Source of the DNA: Pseudomonadota bacterium
GTDB lineage: Bacteria > Pseudomonadota > Gammaproteobacteria > Burkholderiales > Burkholderiaceae_B
Direction of reading: 5' to 3'
Assembly: GCA_023388835.1 (NCBI GenBank)
Contig: JAEWFK010000026.1
Coordinates: forward strand, 1 to 10,587
Length of the DNA stretch: 10,587 nucleotides
The notes beneath the pieces are model-generated. The model was not told the origin of the DNA and made no database searches. It was given only the letters and a program-made list of their open reading frames with translations. Position 1 is the stretch's first letter; every line of letters begins with the position of its first letter. The translations under genes and the position numbers were made by a program. Shown here one piece after another: positions 1-5,871 of this stretch.

Positions 1-368
1 TCAACCGAGATGGCGCGACCGTCGTAGAAAACGACTTCGACCGACATGCCTTCTTCCAGGTAATTCAGGGAATCACCCATGTTATCGGCTTCGACTTCGT
101 ACTGGTTGTACTCTTCATCCATGAAGACGTACATGGGGTCGGCGAAATAGGAATAGGTGCATTCCTTGCGATCAAGAAGCACCACTTCGAATTTTTCGTC
201 GGCCTTGTAGACGGATTCGCTCGCGGAACCAGTGAGCAGGTTCTTGAATTTGAGCTTGACGACGGCGGCGTTGCGGCCCGACTTGTTGTATTCGGCCTTC
301 TGGACGACGAGCGGGTCGGCGCCGACCATGATCACGTTACCTACGCGCAATTCCTGTGCGGTTTTCAT
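1..368 (-). CDS. efp: Elongation factor P, Arg32 type (C-terminal part cut off by window edge)
   Basis: EF-P binds the ribosome between the P and E sites and helps peptide bonds form at consecutive prolines. The reading frame from the ATG at 368 begins MKTAQELRVGNVIMVG and runs to the window edge, giving 122 of the usual ~185 residues: the KOW-like N-terminal domain and most of the first OB domain. The loop that reaches the peptidyl-tRNA reads NKSGRNAAVV with Arg at residue 32. This is the class modified by EarP rhamnosylation; the E. coli class instead carries Lys34, modified by EpmA/EpmB. The next gene upstream is earP, 83 bases away, which supports this modification. The start is fixed by family alignment. 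The ribosome site is not ideal: GGAG lies 12 bases before the ATG and a weaker GAAG lies 3 bases before it. The missing C-terminal third is a window effect, not a truncation. Confidence 0.97.
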   Translation of the reverse strand, partial: MKTAQELRVGNVIMVGADPLVVQKAEYNKSGRNAAVVKLKFKNLLTGSASESVYKADEKFEVVLLDRKECTYSYFADPMYVFMDEEYNQYEVEADNMGDSLNYLEEGMSVEVVFYDGRAISV

Positions 369-394
369 AAACTTCGTTTACTCCGGGGTATGAC

Positions 395-429
395 TGCTCC
401 GCCAGAACACGCTTTGAAAAGCCGGAGCA
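395..429. repeat. Inverted repeat in the earP-efp gap
   Basis: TGCTCCG at 395-401 and CGGAGCA at 423-429 are perfect 7-base inverted arms separated by 21 bases. The spacer contains a smaller GCTTT/AAAGC palindrome at 411-422. On the minus strand this lies between the earP stop and the efp start. It could be an mRNA hairpin or a binding site for efp expression. No run of T follows it, so it is not a classical intrinsic terminator. I see no strong promoter in this 83-base gap. Chance is possible for arms this short. Confidence 0.35.
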
Positions 430-451
430 AGAACTTGAAAAACCATGTATT

Positions 452-1615
452 TTAGCGTGTTTGGCTAGTTTCTGCGCAAAAGCTTACCAGCCTTGTGGCC
501 AAGTCATCATACGCGGCGAGCCGGCTACACCAGTCGCGAGTCTGTTCACACCAGGTCTTCAGGCCGTTGCCTTTCAGCAACGGAACCAGCGTCGCTCCGA
601 CGGCGTGGGCGTCGCCCCGATTCCAGGCCATCATGGCACCTTGCACCTCCTGATCAAAGGGTGAGGCCGCAAGCCAGGCCGCCAGCTTGTCCAGGTGGGC
701 ATCCTCTTCCTGCAGATAGGGTTGCCAGATCATGGGCCGGCCCGCCCATAGCGCACGCACCAGCGAATCCTCGCCTCGCACGATGTTCAGATCGCTGCTC
801 CACAGCAGGCGGTCGAAGGTGTCCTGGTCCACGAAAGAGTGCGTATGCAATTGGACGCGGCAGCGCTCGGTGACGACGGGGCCCGGCAGGGCGCCGGGCC
901 AGATGCCTTCGGGAAGCAGAACGAGCGTGTCCCGGCCGGCGGCGCTCAAGGCATGCAGCAGGGCGGGCAAAGGCGCCTGGGGGTAGCAATACACGTAGAC
1001 CAGGCGGGCGCCGTGTCGCAGTCTGTCCAGCCAGGTCGCATCCACGCCCAGGCGTTCCAGCAAAGCAGGTCGGGCGTCGGGATCCGCAAGCCAGGCATCA
1101 CGCCGGCTCAGCAGGCCGGGTTCGCGCAGCAAGCCGCCGGTGGATTCACTGAAGCCGGGAAAGAAAAAGAATTTGCGCAGCCCATTGGCCTGGAGGGAAG
1201 GCAGCCCGTGGCAGGACGCGACCCAGGCTTCAGCGCTTAGGTATTCCAGGTTGATCCAGAGATTACGGTCGGACATTTGCCCGAGGTAGGCGGCGGGCGG
1301 TGAGCAGGCGAACGCTTCGATGACGACATCCGCGGGCGAACAGGCTTCCGGAGCGAGCGGCTGCTGCGTTGGGGACCCGGCAGGCAGGCGATCGTGGTCG
1401 TGCCAGTGCCGGATATGCACGGCTTCGACCGTTTGTCGCGCCAAGGACGCCTGCACCCGAGGTGCTATCCGGCTGAAGGTCTTGAGATCGTCCACCCACA
1501 AGCGGACGGCTTTGCAGTCTGGCCGCTGGGCGAGCTGGCGTGCAAGCCGCCAGCACACGCCGATATCGCCGTAGTTATCGATCACGCGGCAGAAGATGTC
1601 GTATGAGAGCCGCAC
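452..1615 (-). CDS. earP: Protein-arginine rhamnosyltransferase EarP (EF-P maturation)
   Basis: EarP (formerly DUF2331) is a cytosolic inverting GT-B glycosyltransferase that moves rhamnose from dTDP-beta-L-rhamnose onto Arg32 of EF-P. The 387-residue product matches the usual family length. The N-terminal domain opens with the family signature DNYGDIGV at residues 13-20, containing Asp13 and Asp17, both known as functionally important in EarP. The middle has the KFFFFPGFSESTGGLLRE stretch at 148-165. The C-terminal domain has RGEDS at 280-284, the conserved segment with Glu and Asp at the sugar-nucleotide site. Translation starts at GTG (1615-1613), supported by GGAG at 1624-1627, eight bases upstream, and by the conserved RLSYDIFCRVIDNYGD start. 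It follows the DUF2863 gene by 28 bases and precedes its substrate gene efp, so the three are probably co-transcribed. The family call is secure; catalytic roles are taken from studied homologues. Confidence 0.96.
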   Translation of the reverse strand: MRLSYDIFCRVIDNYGDIGVCWRLARQLAQRPDCKAVRLWVDDLKTFSRIAPRVQASLARQTVEAVHIRHWHDHDRLPAGSPTQQPLAPEACSPADVVIEAFACSPPAAYLGQMSDRNLWINLEYLSAEAWVASCHGLPSLQANGLRKFFFFPGFSESTGGLLREPGLLSRRDAWLADPDARPALLERLGVDATWLDRLRHGARLVYVYCYPQAPLPALLHALSAAGRDTLVLLPEGIWPGALPGPVVTERCRVQLHTHSFVDQDTFDRLLWSSDLNIVRGEDSLVRALWAGRPMIWQPYLQEEDAHLDKLAAWLAASPFDQEVQGAMMAWNRGDAHAVGATLVPLLKGNGLKTWCEQTRDWCSRLAAYDDLATRLVSFCAETSQTR

Positions 1616-1643
1616 GATGGGCGCTCCAGTGATTGGACTCCGC

Positions 1644-2843
1644 TCAGTGGAAGTGCATCGGTTCCATGTCGGTTTCCTCGGGAAGTTCGGGGTGCATCAT
1701 CTCTCCCAAAGAGTTGGGAAAGAATGGTGCCCCGCAGTCATCGCAAAATTCGGGTGTGTAGATGCCCGGCAGGCGGCGGACTTCTGAGACGCCCAGCTCC
1801 TTGAGCAGGGCAGCGAGGGACTCGGGCACGTCGACCTGTGCGCTCTCCACGGCGTCGATAACGGCTTCTTCCTTGCTCAACACCGGCCAGATGCAGCCGT
1901 AGATGACCTCGTTTCCCGTACGCGGCGTGAAGCCGATGCGGAATTCTTCCACGCCTGTGCTGCCGCAAGCGGCGATGGCGGCACGCAACTCGGGGCCGGG
2001 CAGGTTGGCCGCGGTCTGCAACCAGGTGACGGCCGCACGCAAGGCCATCGGTCGGATGCGGCGGTCCGCCTCGCGATTGGTGGCGTAGTAGGCGTCCGGC
2101 AGCAGGACCTCGGTCTGGCAACCAGTGAAAAGCGTGCCGAGAAGGGCGTTGACGCGTTGTTCCCATGCCTGCTGGGCCGCGTCGCGCTGCTCGAGGGCGG
2201 AGGCGAGCGGGTCCTGCCATCGGAAGACGGGCCGGCCCCGCGGCACGGCAATGGCGGCGACGGCAAAACGGGCGTCGGCCAGCATGCCTTCAGACTCGGG
2301 CTCTTCACGCACGGGGCAGTGCTCGGTGGAACTGCCGACGGCCTGGGCTCCCAGGCGTTGCGCCCATAGCCGGGTTTCCTGGAAAGTCTGCGGCATCTGA
2401 TCAAAGGTGATAAGGCCGGGCAACATCGCGATGCGACAGTCTTCGGCAGCGATGGTCTCGGCCAGCGCGTTGTGAAGCCCTTCCTGCTGTGCGGCCGTCA
2501 GCCGGCCTTCCGGCAGACGATAACGGGTCCAGGCCACGATTGGCGCGGACACCAGCAGAATATCGTAGTCTTTGTCCTGATGAGACAGAACCAGGGATTC
2601 GGAGCTTGTTTCGGCCTGTTCGACCAGGATTTCGTAGACGTTGATGTCCTCGTTGACCAGATAGTCCAGGACATCTTCGAGCGTCTTGGATTTCTTGCTG
2701 GCCAGCATTTTGGTGATGAGCTGGGCGAGCTGGTCTTCCCAGTAGACGTCTTCCAGACGGCTACCGGAGCGGGCCAGCGCCTGGCCCAGGGAAATCAGAC
2801 GCTTGGCGTCGCGCGTCAGGCGAATAGCGGGGGTGTCGGGCAT
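1644..2843 (-). CDS. DUF2863 family protein of unknown function
   Basis: This 399-residue protein resembles the DUF2863 family that I know from Betaproteobacteria; I know of no assigned function. It starts at an ATG (MPDTPAIRLTRDAKRLISLG) and has no signal peptide or clear membrane helix, so it is probably cytosolic. The N-terminal ~75 residues look helical and charged. The middle is alpha/beta-like with no catalytic motif I recognise. The last 33 residues are distinctive: CDDC at 367-370, then His384 and a final HFH (His397, His399), in an acidic, Met-rich tail. A Cys-x-x-Cys followed by several His could bind a metal such as zinc, but that is inference. No strong ribosome site is visible (CAGG only four bases before the ATG). 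It lies 28 bases upstream of earP in the same direction, so co-transcription with earP-efp is likely, though this alone does not link it to EF-P. Confidence 0.85.
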   Translation of the reverse strand: MPDTPAIRLTRDAKRLISLGQALARSGSRLEDVYWEDQLAQLITKMLASKKSKTLEDVLDYLVNEDINVYEILVEQAETSSESLVLSHQDKDYDILLVSAPIVAWTRYRLPEGRLTAAQQEGLHNALAETIAAEDCRIAMLPGLITFDQMPQTFQETRLWAQRLGAQAVGSSTEHCPVREEPESEGMLADARFAVAAIAVPRGRPVFRWQDPLASALEQRDAAQQAWEQRVNALLGTLFTGCQTEVLLPDAYYATNREADRRIRPMALRAAVTWLQTAANLPGPELRAAIAACGSTGVEEFRIGFTPRTGNEVIYGCIWPVLSKEEAVIDAVESAQVDVPESLAALLKELGVSEVRRLPGIYTPEFCDDCGAPFFPNSLGEMMHPELPEETDMEPMHFH

Positions 2844-2869
2844 ACCTGAAACTGAAACCTTGCTTGTTT

Positions 2870-2892
2870 CCGGGTCCGGAAATCGGACCCGG
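2870..2892. repeat. Strong hairpin between acnA and the DUF2863 gene
   Basis: CCGGGTCCG at 2870-2878 and CGGACCCGG at 2884-2892 form a perfect 9-bp stem with a 5-base loop. On the minus strand it comes 33 bases after the acnA stop and 27 bases before the DUF2863 start. No T run follows on the minus strand (the next bases are AAACAAGC), so it is not a standard intrinsic terminator. It could protect the 3' end of the acnA message, assist Rho-dependent ending, or lie at the 5' end of the DUF2863 message. Confidence 0.6.
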
Positions 2893-2900
2893 TCTCCAGT

Positions 2901-2906
2901 AGTGTA
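2901..2906 (-). promoter_or_regulatory. Possible -10 box (TACACT) for the DUF2863-earP-efp operon
   Basis: On the minus strand TACACT at 2906-2901 resembles a sigma-70 -10 hexamer 58 bases before the DUF2863 start. No convincing -35 hexamer is found 16-19 bases upstream, where the sequence is GC-rich end of acnA. If real, transcription would start near 2894, directly ahead of the hairpin at 2870-2892. Low confidence. Confidence 0.2.
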
Positions 2907-2924
2907 ACTCGGCCCCCGCCTGGC

Positions 2925-5627
2925 TCACGCTGCCAGAAGTTCGCGCAGAACGTATGGCAGGATGCCTCCGTGTACGTAGTAGTCGACTTCAGTAGCCGTG
3001 TCGATGCGCAGCAGCATGGCCACTTTCTGTTCGCTGCCGTCGGCGCGGCGGATGGTCAGGGTGACATCCTGCTGGGGACGGATACCGTTCTCAAGACCGG
3101 AGATATCGTAGGTCTCTTTGCCGGTGATGCCCAGCGTATCGACCGAATCGTCTCCCTTGAACTGAAGCGGCAGCACGCCCATGCCGACCAGGTTGCTGCG
3201 GTGGATGCGCTCGAAACTGCGTGCGACGACGGCTTTCACGCCGAGCAGCTGCGTGCCCTTGGCCGCCCAGTCGCGCGAGGAACCGGTGCCGTATTCTTCG
3301 CCGGCAAACACCATGGTCGGGACGCCCGCCTCGACATACTTCATGGCGGCGTCGTAAATGGTGAGTCTTTCGCCGGAGGGTTGGAACAGAGTCTCACCGC
3401 CTTCGTAACGGCTGCCGTCGGCAAGAGCCGGGATCATGAGGTTCTTGATGCGTACGTTGGCGAACGTGCCGCGCATCATCACTTCATGGTTTCCGCGGCG
3501 CGAGCCGTAGCTATTGAAGTCCTGCTTCATCACGCCGTGCGCCTGCAGCCATTGTCCCGCGGGCGAGGTTTCCTTGATGGAGCCGGCCGGCGAGATGTGG
3601 TCGGTAGTGACCGAGTCGCCAAAGATGGCCAACGCTCGGGCGCCGCGCACGACCGGCGTCGCGCCCGGCTGCATGTGGAATCCTTCAAAGAAGGGCGGCT
3701 CCGCAATATAGGTGGATTTGGGCCACGTGTAGGTGTCTCCCTCGACGCCTTGGATGTCCTTCCAGAGCTCGCCGGGGTTGCTGGCGATTTCAGCGTAGTT
3801 CTTGCGGAAGGTCGCCGGGTCCATCGCGTACTTCAGCAGTTCATTGACTTCTTCGTCCGTCGGCCAGATATCGCCCAGCCACACGTCGCCGTCGCGGCCG
3901 CGGGCCACTGGTTGAGTCATGAGGTCCTTGAGGACCGTCCCGGCCAGCGCATAGGCAACCACCAACGGCGGCGAAGCGAGGAAGTTCGCTTTGATGTTCG
4001 GATGGATGCGCGCCTCGAAATTCCGGTTGCCGGAAAGCACCGCCGCGCACACCAGGTTGTTCTGAGTGATGGCGTCGTTCAAATCGGGCGTCAGATCGCC
4101 GGCGTTTCCGATACAGGTGGTGCAGCCATAGGCCGCGACATTGAAGCCCAGCTGTCTGAGATAGGGCAGCAGCCCGGTTTTCTCGAGATAGGTCGTTACC
4201 ACCCGCGAACCCGGCGCCAGAGATGTCTTTATATGGGCAGGCACGGTGAGACCGGCTTCCACAGCTTTCTTGGCGAGCAGGCCCGCGGCCAGCAGCACGC
4301 TCGGATTCGATGTGTTGGTGCAGGAAGTGATGGCCGCGATCATGATGTCGCCGTGACGCACTTCGGTACCGGCGCTGGATGTATAGGCTTCGTTGATTTT
4401 TTCCGCCGGCAGGTTGAAGCCGAGCGCACTACTGTCGCTGAACAGCGAGGTGAAGGTCTGCTTGACGCTATCCAGTTCAATGCGGTCCTGTGGACGCTTG
4501 GGGCCCGCCAGGGAGGGACTGACACTGGACAGATCCAGCGTGAGCAGTTGGCTGTAATCGATGCTGTCGGCGGCGGGGACGCCGAACATCTGCTGTGCGC
4601 GGAAATAGGCGTTGAGCGCGGCAATCTCTTCGTCGCTGCGCCCCGTGCCCCGGAAATATTCGAGCGTTCGTTCATCGACAGGGAAGAAACCCATGGTCGC
4701 GCCGTACTCGGGTGCCATGTTGCCGATGGTGGCGCGATCAGTAACGGACAAGCTGGATGTGCCGGCACCGCAGAACTCGACGAATTTCCCCACGACCTTG
4801 TTGCGGCGCAGCATTTCTGTCAGCGTAAGCACCAGGTCGGTCGCAGTGACACCCGGACGCAGTTCTCCCTTGAGTTCGACGCCTACAACGTCGGGCGTGA
4901 GGATGTAGACCGGCTGGCCCAGCATGGCGGCTTCAGCTTCGATGCCGCCCACCCCCCAGCCCACCACGCCGATGCCGTTGATCATGGTGGTGTGGCTGTC
5001 CGTACCGACGAGCGTATCCGGGTAGTAGAGGTCATTGCGCGCATCATGGTGCACGCCGCGCGCGAGGTGTTCCAGATTGACCTGGTGGACAATGCCGAAT
5101 CCCGGCGGCACCACGCCAAAGGTCTTGAAGGCTTGCATGCCCCACTTCATGAACTGATAGCGCTCCTGGTTGCGCTTGAATTCCAGCTTCATGTTCAGAT
5201 CCAGCGCATTCTCTTCCCCGTAGTAGTCGATCATGACCGAGTGGTCGACGACCAGATCCACCGGCACCATGGGTTCAATGCGGCCCGGTTCGGCGTTCAT
5301 CCGTTGCGCAGTCGAACGCATGGCCGCAATATCCGCCAGCAGCGGGACACCGGTGAAATCCTGCAGTACCACGCGAGCCACCACGAAGGGAATTTCTGTG
5401 TCGCGCTTGTCGTTGGGTTTCCACCCCGCCAGCTCGCGCACATGCTTTTCCGTTACCTTCTGGCCGTCGCAATTGCGCAGGACGGATTCGAGCACGACGC
5501 GGATGGATACAGGCAGACGTTGCATGTCCACGCCCAGCTCCTTGCCGAGCGCCGGCAGAGAATGGAATCGAGCAGGCTTGTCGCCCAGCTGGAAGGTCTG
5601 GAGGGTGTTGAACGGATTGTTCGGCAT
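2925..5627 (-). CDS. acnA: Aconitate hydratase A ([4Fe-4S] aconitase)
   Basis: AcnA interconverts citrate and isocitrate through cis-aconitate in the TCA and glyoxylate cycles, using a [4Fe-4S] cluster. The 900-residue product, starting MPNNPFNTLQTFQLG, is typical of the AcnA/IRP group in length. Visible motifs in order: GTDSHTT at 208-214; GAGTSSLSVTDRATIGNMAP from 287; the cluster cysteines Cys436 (ITSCTNTSNP), Cys502 and Cys505 (GCTTCIGN), spaced as in E. coli 435/501/504; GDSVTTDHISPAGS from 670; GTGSSRDWAAKG at 780-791 and SFERIHRSNLVGMG from 804 in the swivel domain. I chose the ATG at 5627 because GGAG sits six bases upstream and the family aligns there. In-frame starts at 5639 and 5717 would add unconserved residues. 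It is not AcnD: the N-terminal sequence is the AcnA type. It follows acnB but is separated by a terminator-like element, so it probably has its own promoter. Confidence 0.96.
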   Translation of the reverse strand: MPNNPFNTLQTFQLGDKPARFHSLPALGKELGVDMQRLPVSIRVVLESVLRNCDGQKVTEKHVRELAGWKPNDKRDTEIPFVVARVVLQDFTGVPLLADIAAMRSTAQRMNAEPGRIEPMVPVDLVVDHSVMIDYYGEENALDLNMKLEFKRNQERYQFMKWGMQAFKTFGVVPPGFGIVHQVNLEHLARGVHHDARNDLYYPDTLVGTDSHTTMINGIGVVGWGVGGIEAEAAMLGQPVYILTPDVVGVELKGELRPGVTATDLVLTLTEMLRRNKVVGKFVEFCGAGTSSLSVTDRATIGNMAPEYGATMGFFPVDERTLEYFRGTGRSDEEIAALNAYFRAQQMFGVPAADSIDYSQLLTLDLSSVSPSLAGPKRPQDRIELDSVKQTFTSLFSDSSALGFNLPAEKINEAYTSSAGTEVRHGDIMIAAITSCTNTSNPSVLLAAGLLAKKAVEAGLTVPAHIKTSLAPGSRVVTTYLEKTGLLPYLRQLGFNVAAYGCTTCIGNAGDLTPDLNDAITQNNLVCAAVLSGNRNFEARIHPNIKANFLASPPLVVAYALAGTVLKDLMTQPVARGRDGDVWLGDIWPTDEEVNELLKYAMDPATFRKNYAEIASNPGELWKDIQGVEGDTYTWPKSTYIAEPPFFEGFHMQPGATPVVRGARALAIFGDSVTTDHISPAGSIKETSPAGQWLQAHGVMKQDFNSYGSRRGNHEVMMRGTFANVRIKNLMIPALADGSRYEGGETLFQPSGERLTIYDAAMKYVEAGVPTMVFAGEEYGTGSSRDWAAKGTQLLGVKAVVARSFERIHRSNLVGMGVLPLQFKGDDSVDTLGITGKETYDISGLENGIRPQQDVTLTIRRADGSEQKVAMLLRIDTATEVDYYVHGGILPYVLRELLAA

Positions 5628-5633
5628 GTAGAG

Positions 5634-5637
5634 CTCC
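5634..5637 (-). promoter_or_regulatory. Ribosome binding site fixing the acnA start
   Basis: GGAG on the minus strand lies six bases before the ATG at 5627. The ATG at 5639 overlaps the region just upstream and has no comparable site. This favours the 900-residue AcnA. Confidence 0.75.
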
Positions 5638-5644
5638 ATGATGG

Positions 5645-5666
5645 GGTCCCGTGCCGGGCAGGGACC
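5645..5666 (-). repeat. Small inverted repeat in the acnA leader
   Basis: GGTCCC at 5645-5650 and GGGACC at 5661-5666 are perfect 6-base inverted arms with a 10-base loop, ending 17 bases upstream of the acnA start. In the message this hairpin would sit just above the ribosome site. It could affect translation, but arms this short in GC-rich DNA may arise by chance. Confidence 0.3.
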
Positions 5667-5719
5667 GGAAGATGGCTGGAGGGTGCCCCGCGTGAACCGG
5701 CTTGCGGAGGCTTGCAACG

Positions 5720-5725
5720 ATTTTA
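5720..5725 (-). promoter_or_regulatory. Possible -10 box (TAAAAT) of acnA
   Basis: TAAAAT on the minus strand is the best -10 like hexamer in the acnA upstream region, about 93 bases before the start codon. The nearest good -35 (TTGCAC at 5746-5751) is 20 bases away, too far for a standard promoter, so it may need an activator or may not be the real promoter. The implied leader is about 86 bases long. Confidence 0.3.
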
Positions 5726-5734
5726 GGCTTGACT

Positions 5735-5763
5735 GTGGAACTCGCGTGCAAGAACGGTTCCAC
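5735..5763. repeat. Inverted repeat GTGGAAC-N15-GTTCCAC upstream of acnA
   Basis: GTGGAAC at 5735-5741 and GTTCCAC at 5757-5763 are perfect 7-base inverted arms separated by 15 bases. They lie just upstream of the possible acnA -10 box and enclose the candidate -35 at 5746-5751. The spacing of about two helical turns between arm centres fits a dimeric regulator. It could also be a minor hairpin. No known regulator is assigned. Confidence 0.4.
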
Positions 5764-5778
5764 GCTATGAGGCGGGTA

Positions 5779-5833
5779 AAAATGGGTCAGACCCCGGTTT
5801 TCACGATGTGAAAGTCGGGGTCTGACCCATTTT
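5779..5833. repeat. Double-palindrome REP/BIME-like element, likely bidirectional terminator, between acnB and acnA
   Basis: The left arm 5779-5796 (AAAATGGGTCAGACCCCG) is the exact reverse complement of 5816-5833. The inner bases continue the pairing with two possible G-U pairs and a TTTCAC-GAT-GTGAAA stem (5799-5813), so the whole element can fold into a ~26-bp stem with a three-base loop. Each arm also holds its own palindrome, GGGTC-A-GACCC. Two inverted copies of a short palindrome is the layout of a BIME made of paired REP sequences, which RAYT (IS200/IS605-like Y1) transposases spread. I recall GGGTCAGACCCC-type repeats near RAYT genes in proteobacteria, but cannot confirm that here. 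On both strands the stem ends in a T run, so it should also stop transcription, including that leaving acnB. Confidence 0.75.
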
Positions 5834-5840
5834 CGATTTT

Positions 5841-5860
5841 GCCGGGCCGCGAGGCCCGGC
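5841..5860. repeat. GC-rich hairpin directly after acnB
   Basis: GCCGGGCC at 5841-5848 and GGCCCGGC at 5853-5860 form a perfect 8-bp stem with a GCGA loop (TCGC on the minus strand), 11 bases after the acnB stop codon. On the minus strand it is followed by AAAATCGAAAA, not a T run, so alone it is not a classical intrinsic terminator. With the larger stem-loop that follows (5779-5833) it probably forms a tandem 3'-end structure for the acnB message. Confidence 0.65.
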
Positions 5861-5871
5861 AGGGTGGCGCA

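Noticed and set aside
1738..2404. Overlapping alternative frames within the DUF2863 gene on the same strand
   Set aside because: Arg/Pro/Ala-rich frames typical of shifted reading in GC-rich genes; the 399-residue frame has normal protein composition.
2925..5627. Assignment as AcnD (2-methylisocitrate-forming Fe/S dehydratase)
   Set aside because: The N-terminal sequence and 900-residue length match AcnA/IRP-type aconitases rather than AcnD, and no prpF follows.
5628..5717. Longer acnA start at 5717 or 5639
   Set aside because: The added residues are not family-like, and the best ribosome site (GGAG at 5634-5637) serves the ATG at 5627.
2970..5726. 918-codon open frame on the plus strand, opposite acnA
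   Set aside because: It is in exact codon register with acnA on the other strand. Its stops would need TTA, CTA or TCA codons in acnA, which are rare in GC-rich genes. The translation resembles no protein I know, whereas acnA is certain.
5779..5860. CRISPR-like or insertion-sequence remnant between acnB and acnA
   Set aside because: There is only one pair of inverted arms, no spacer-repeat periodicity, no transposase remnant and no evident target-site duplication; a REP/terminator reading fits better.
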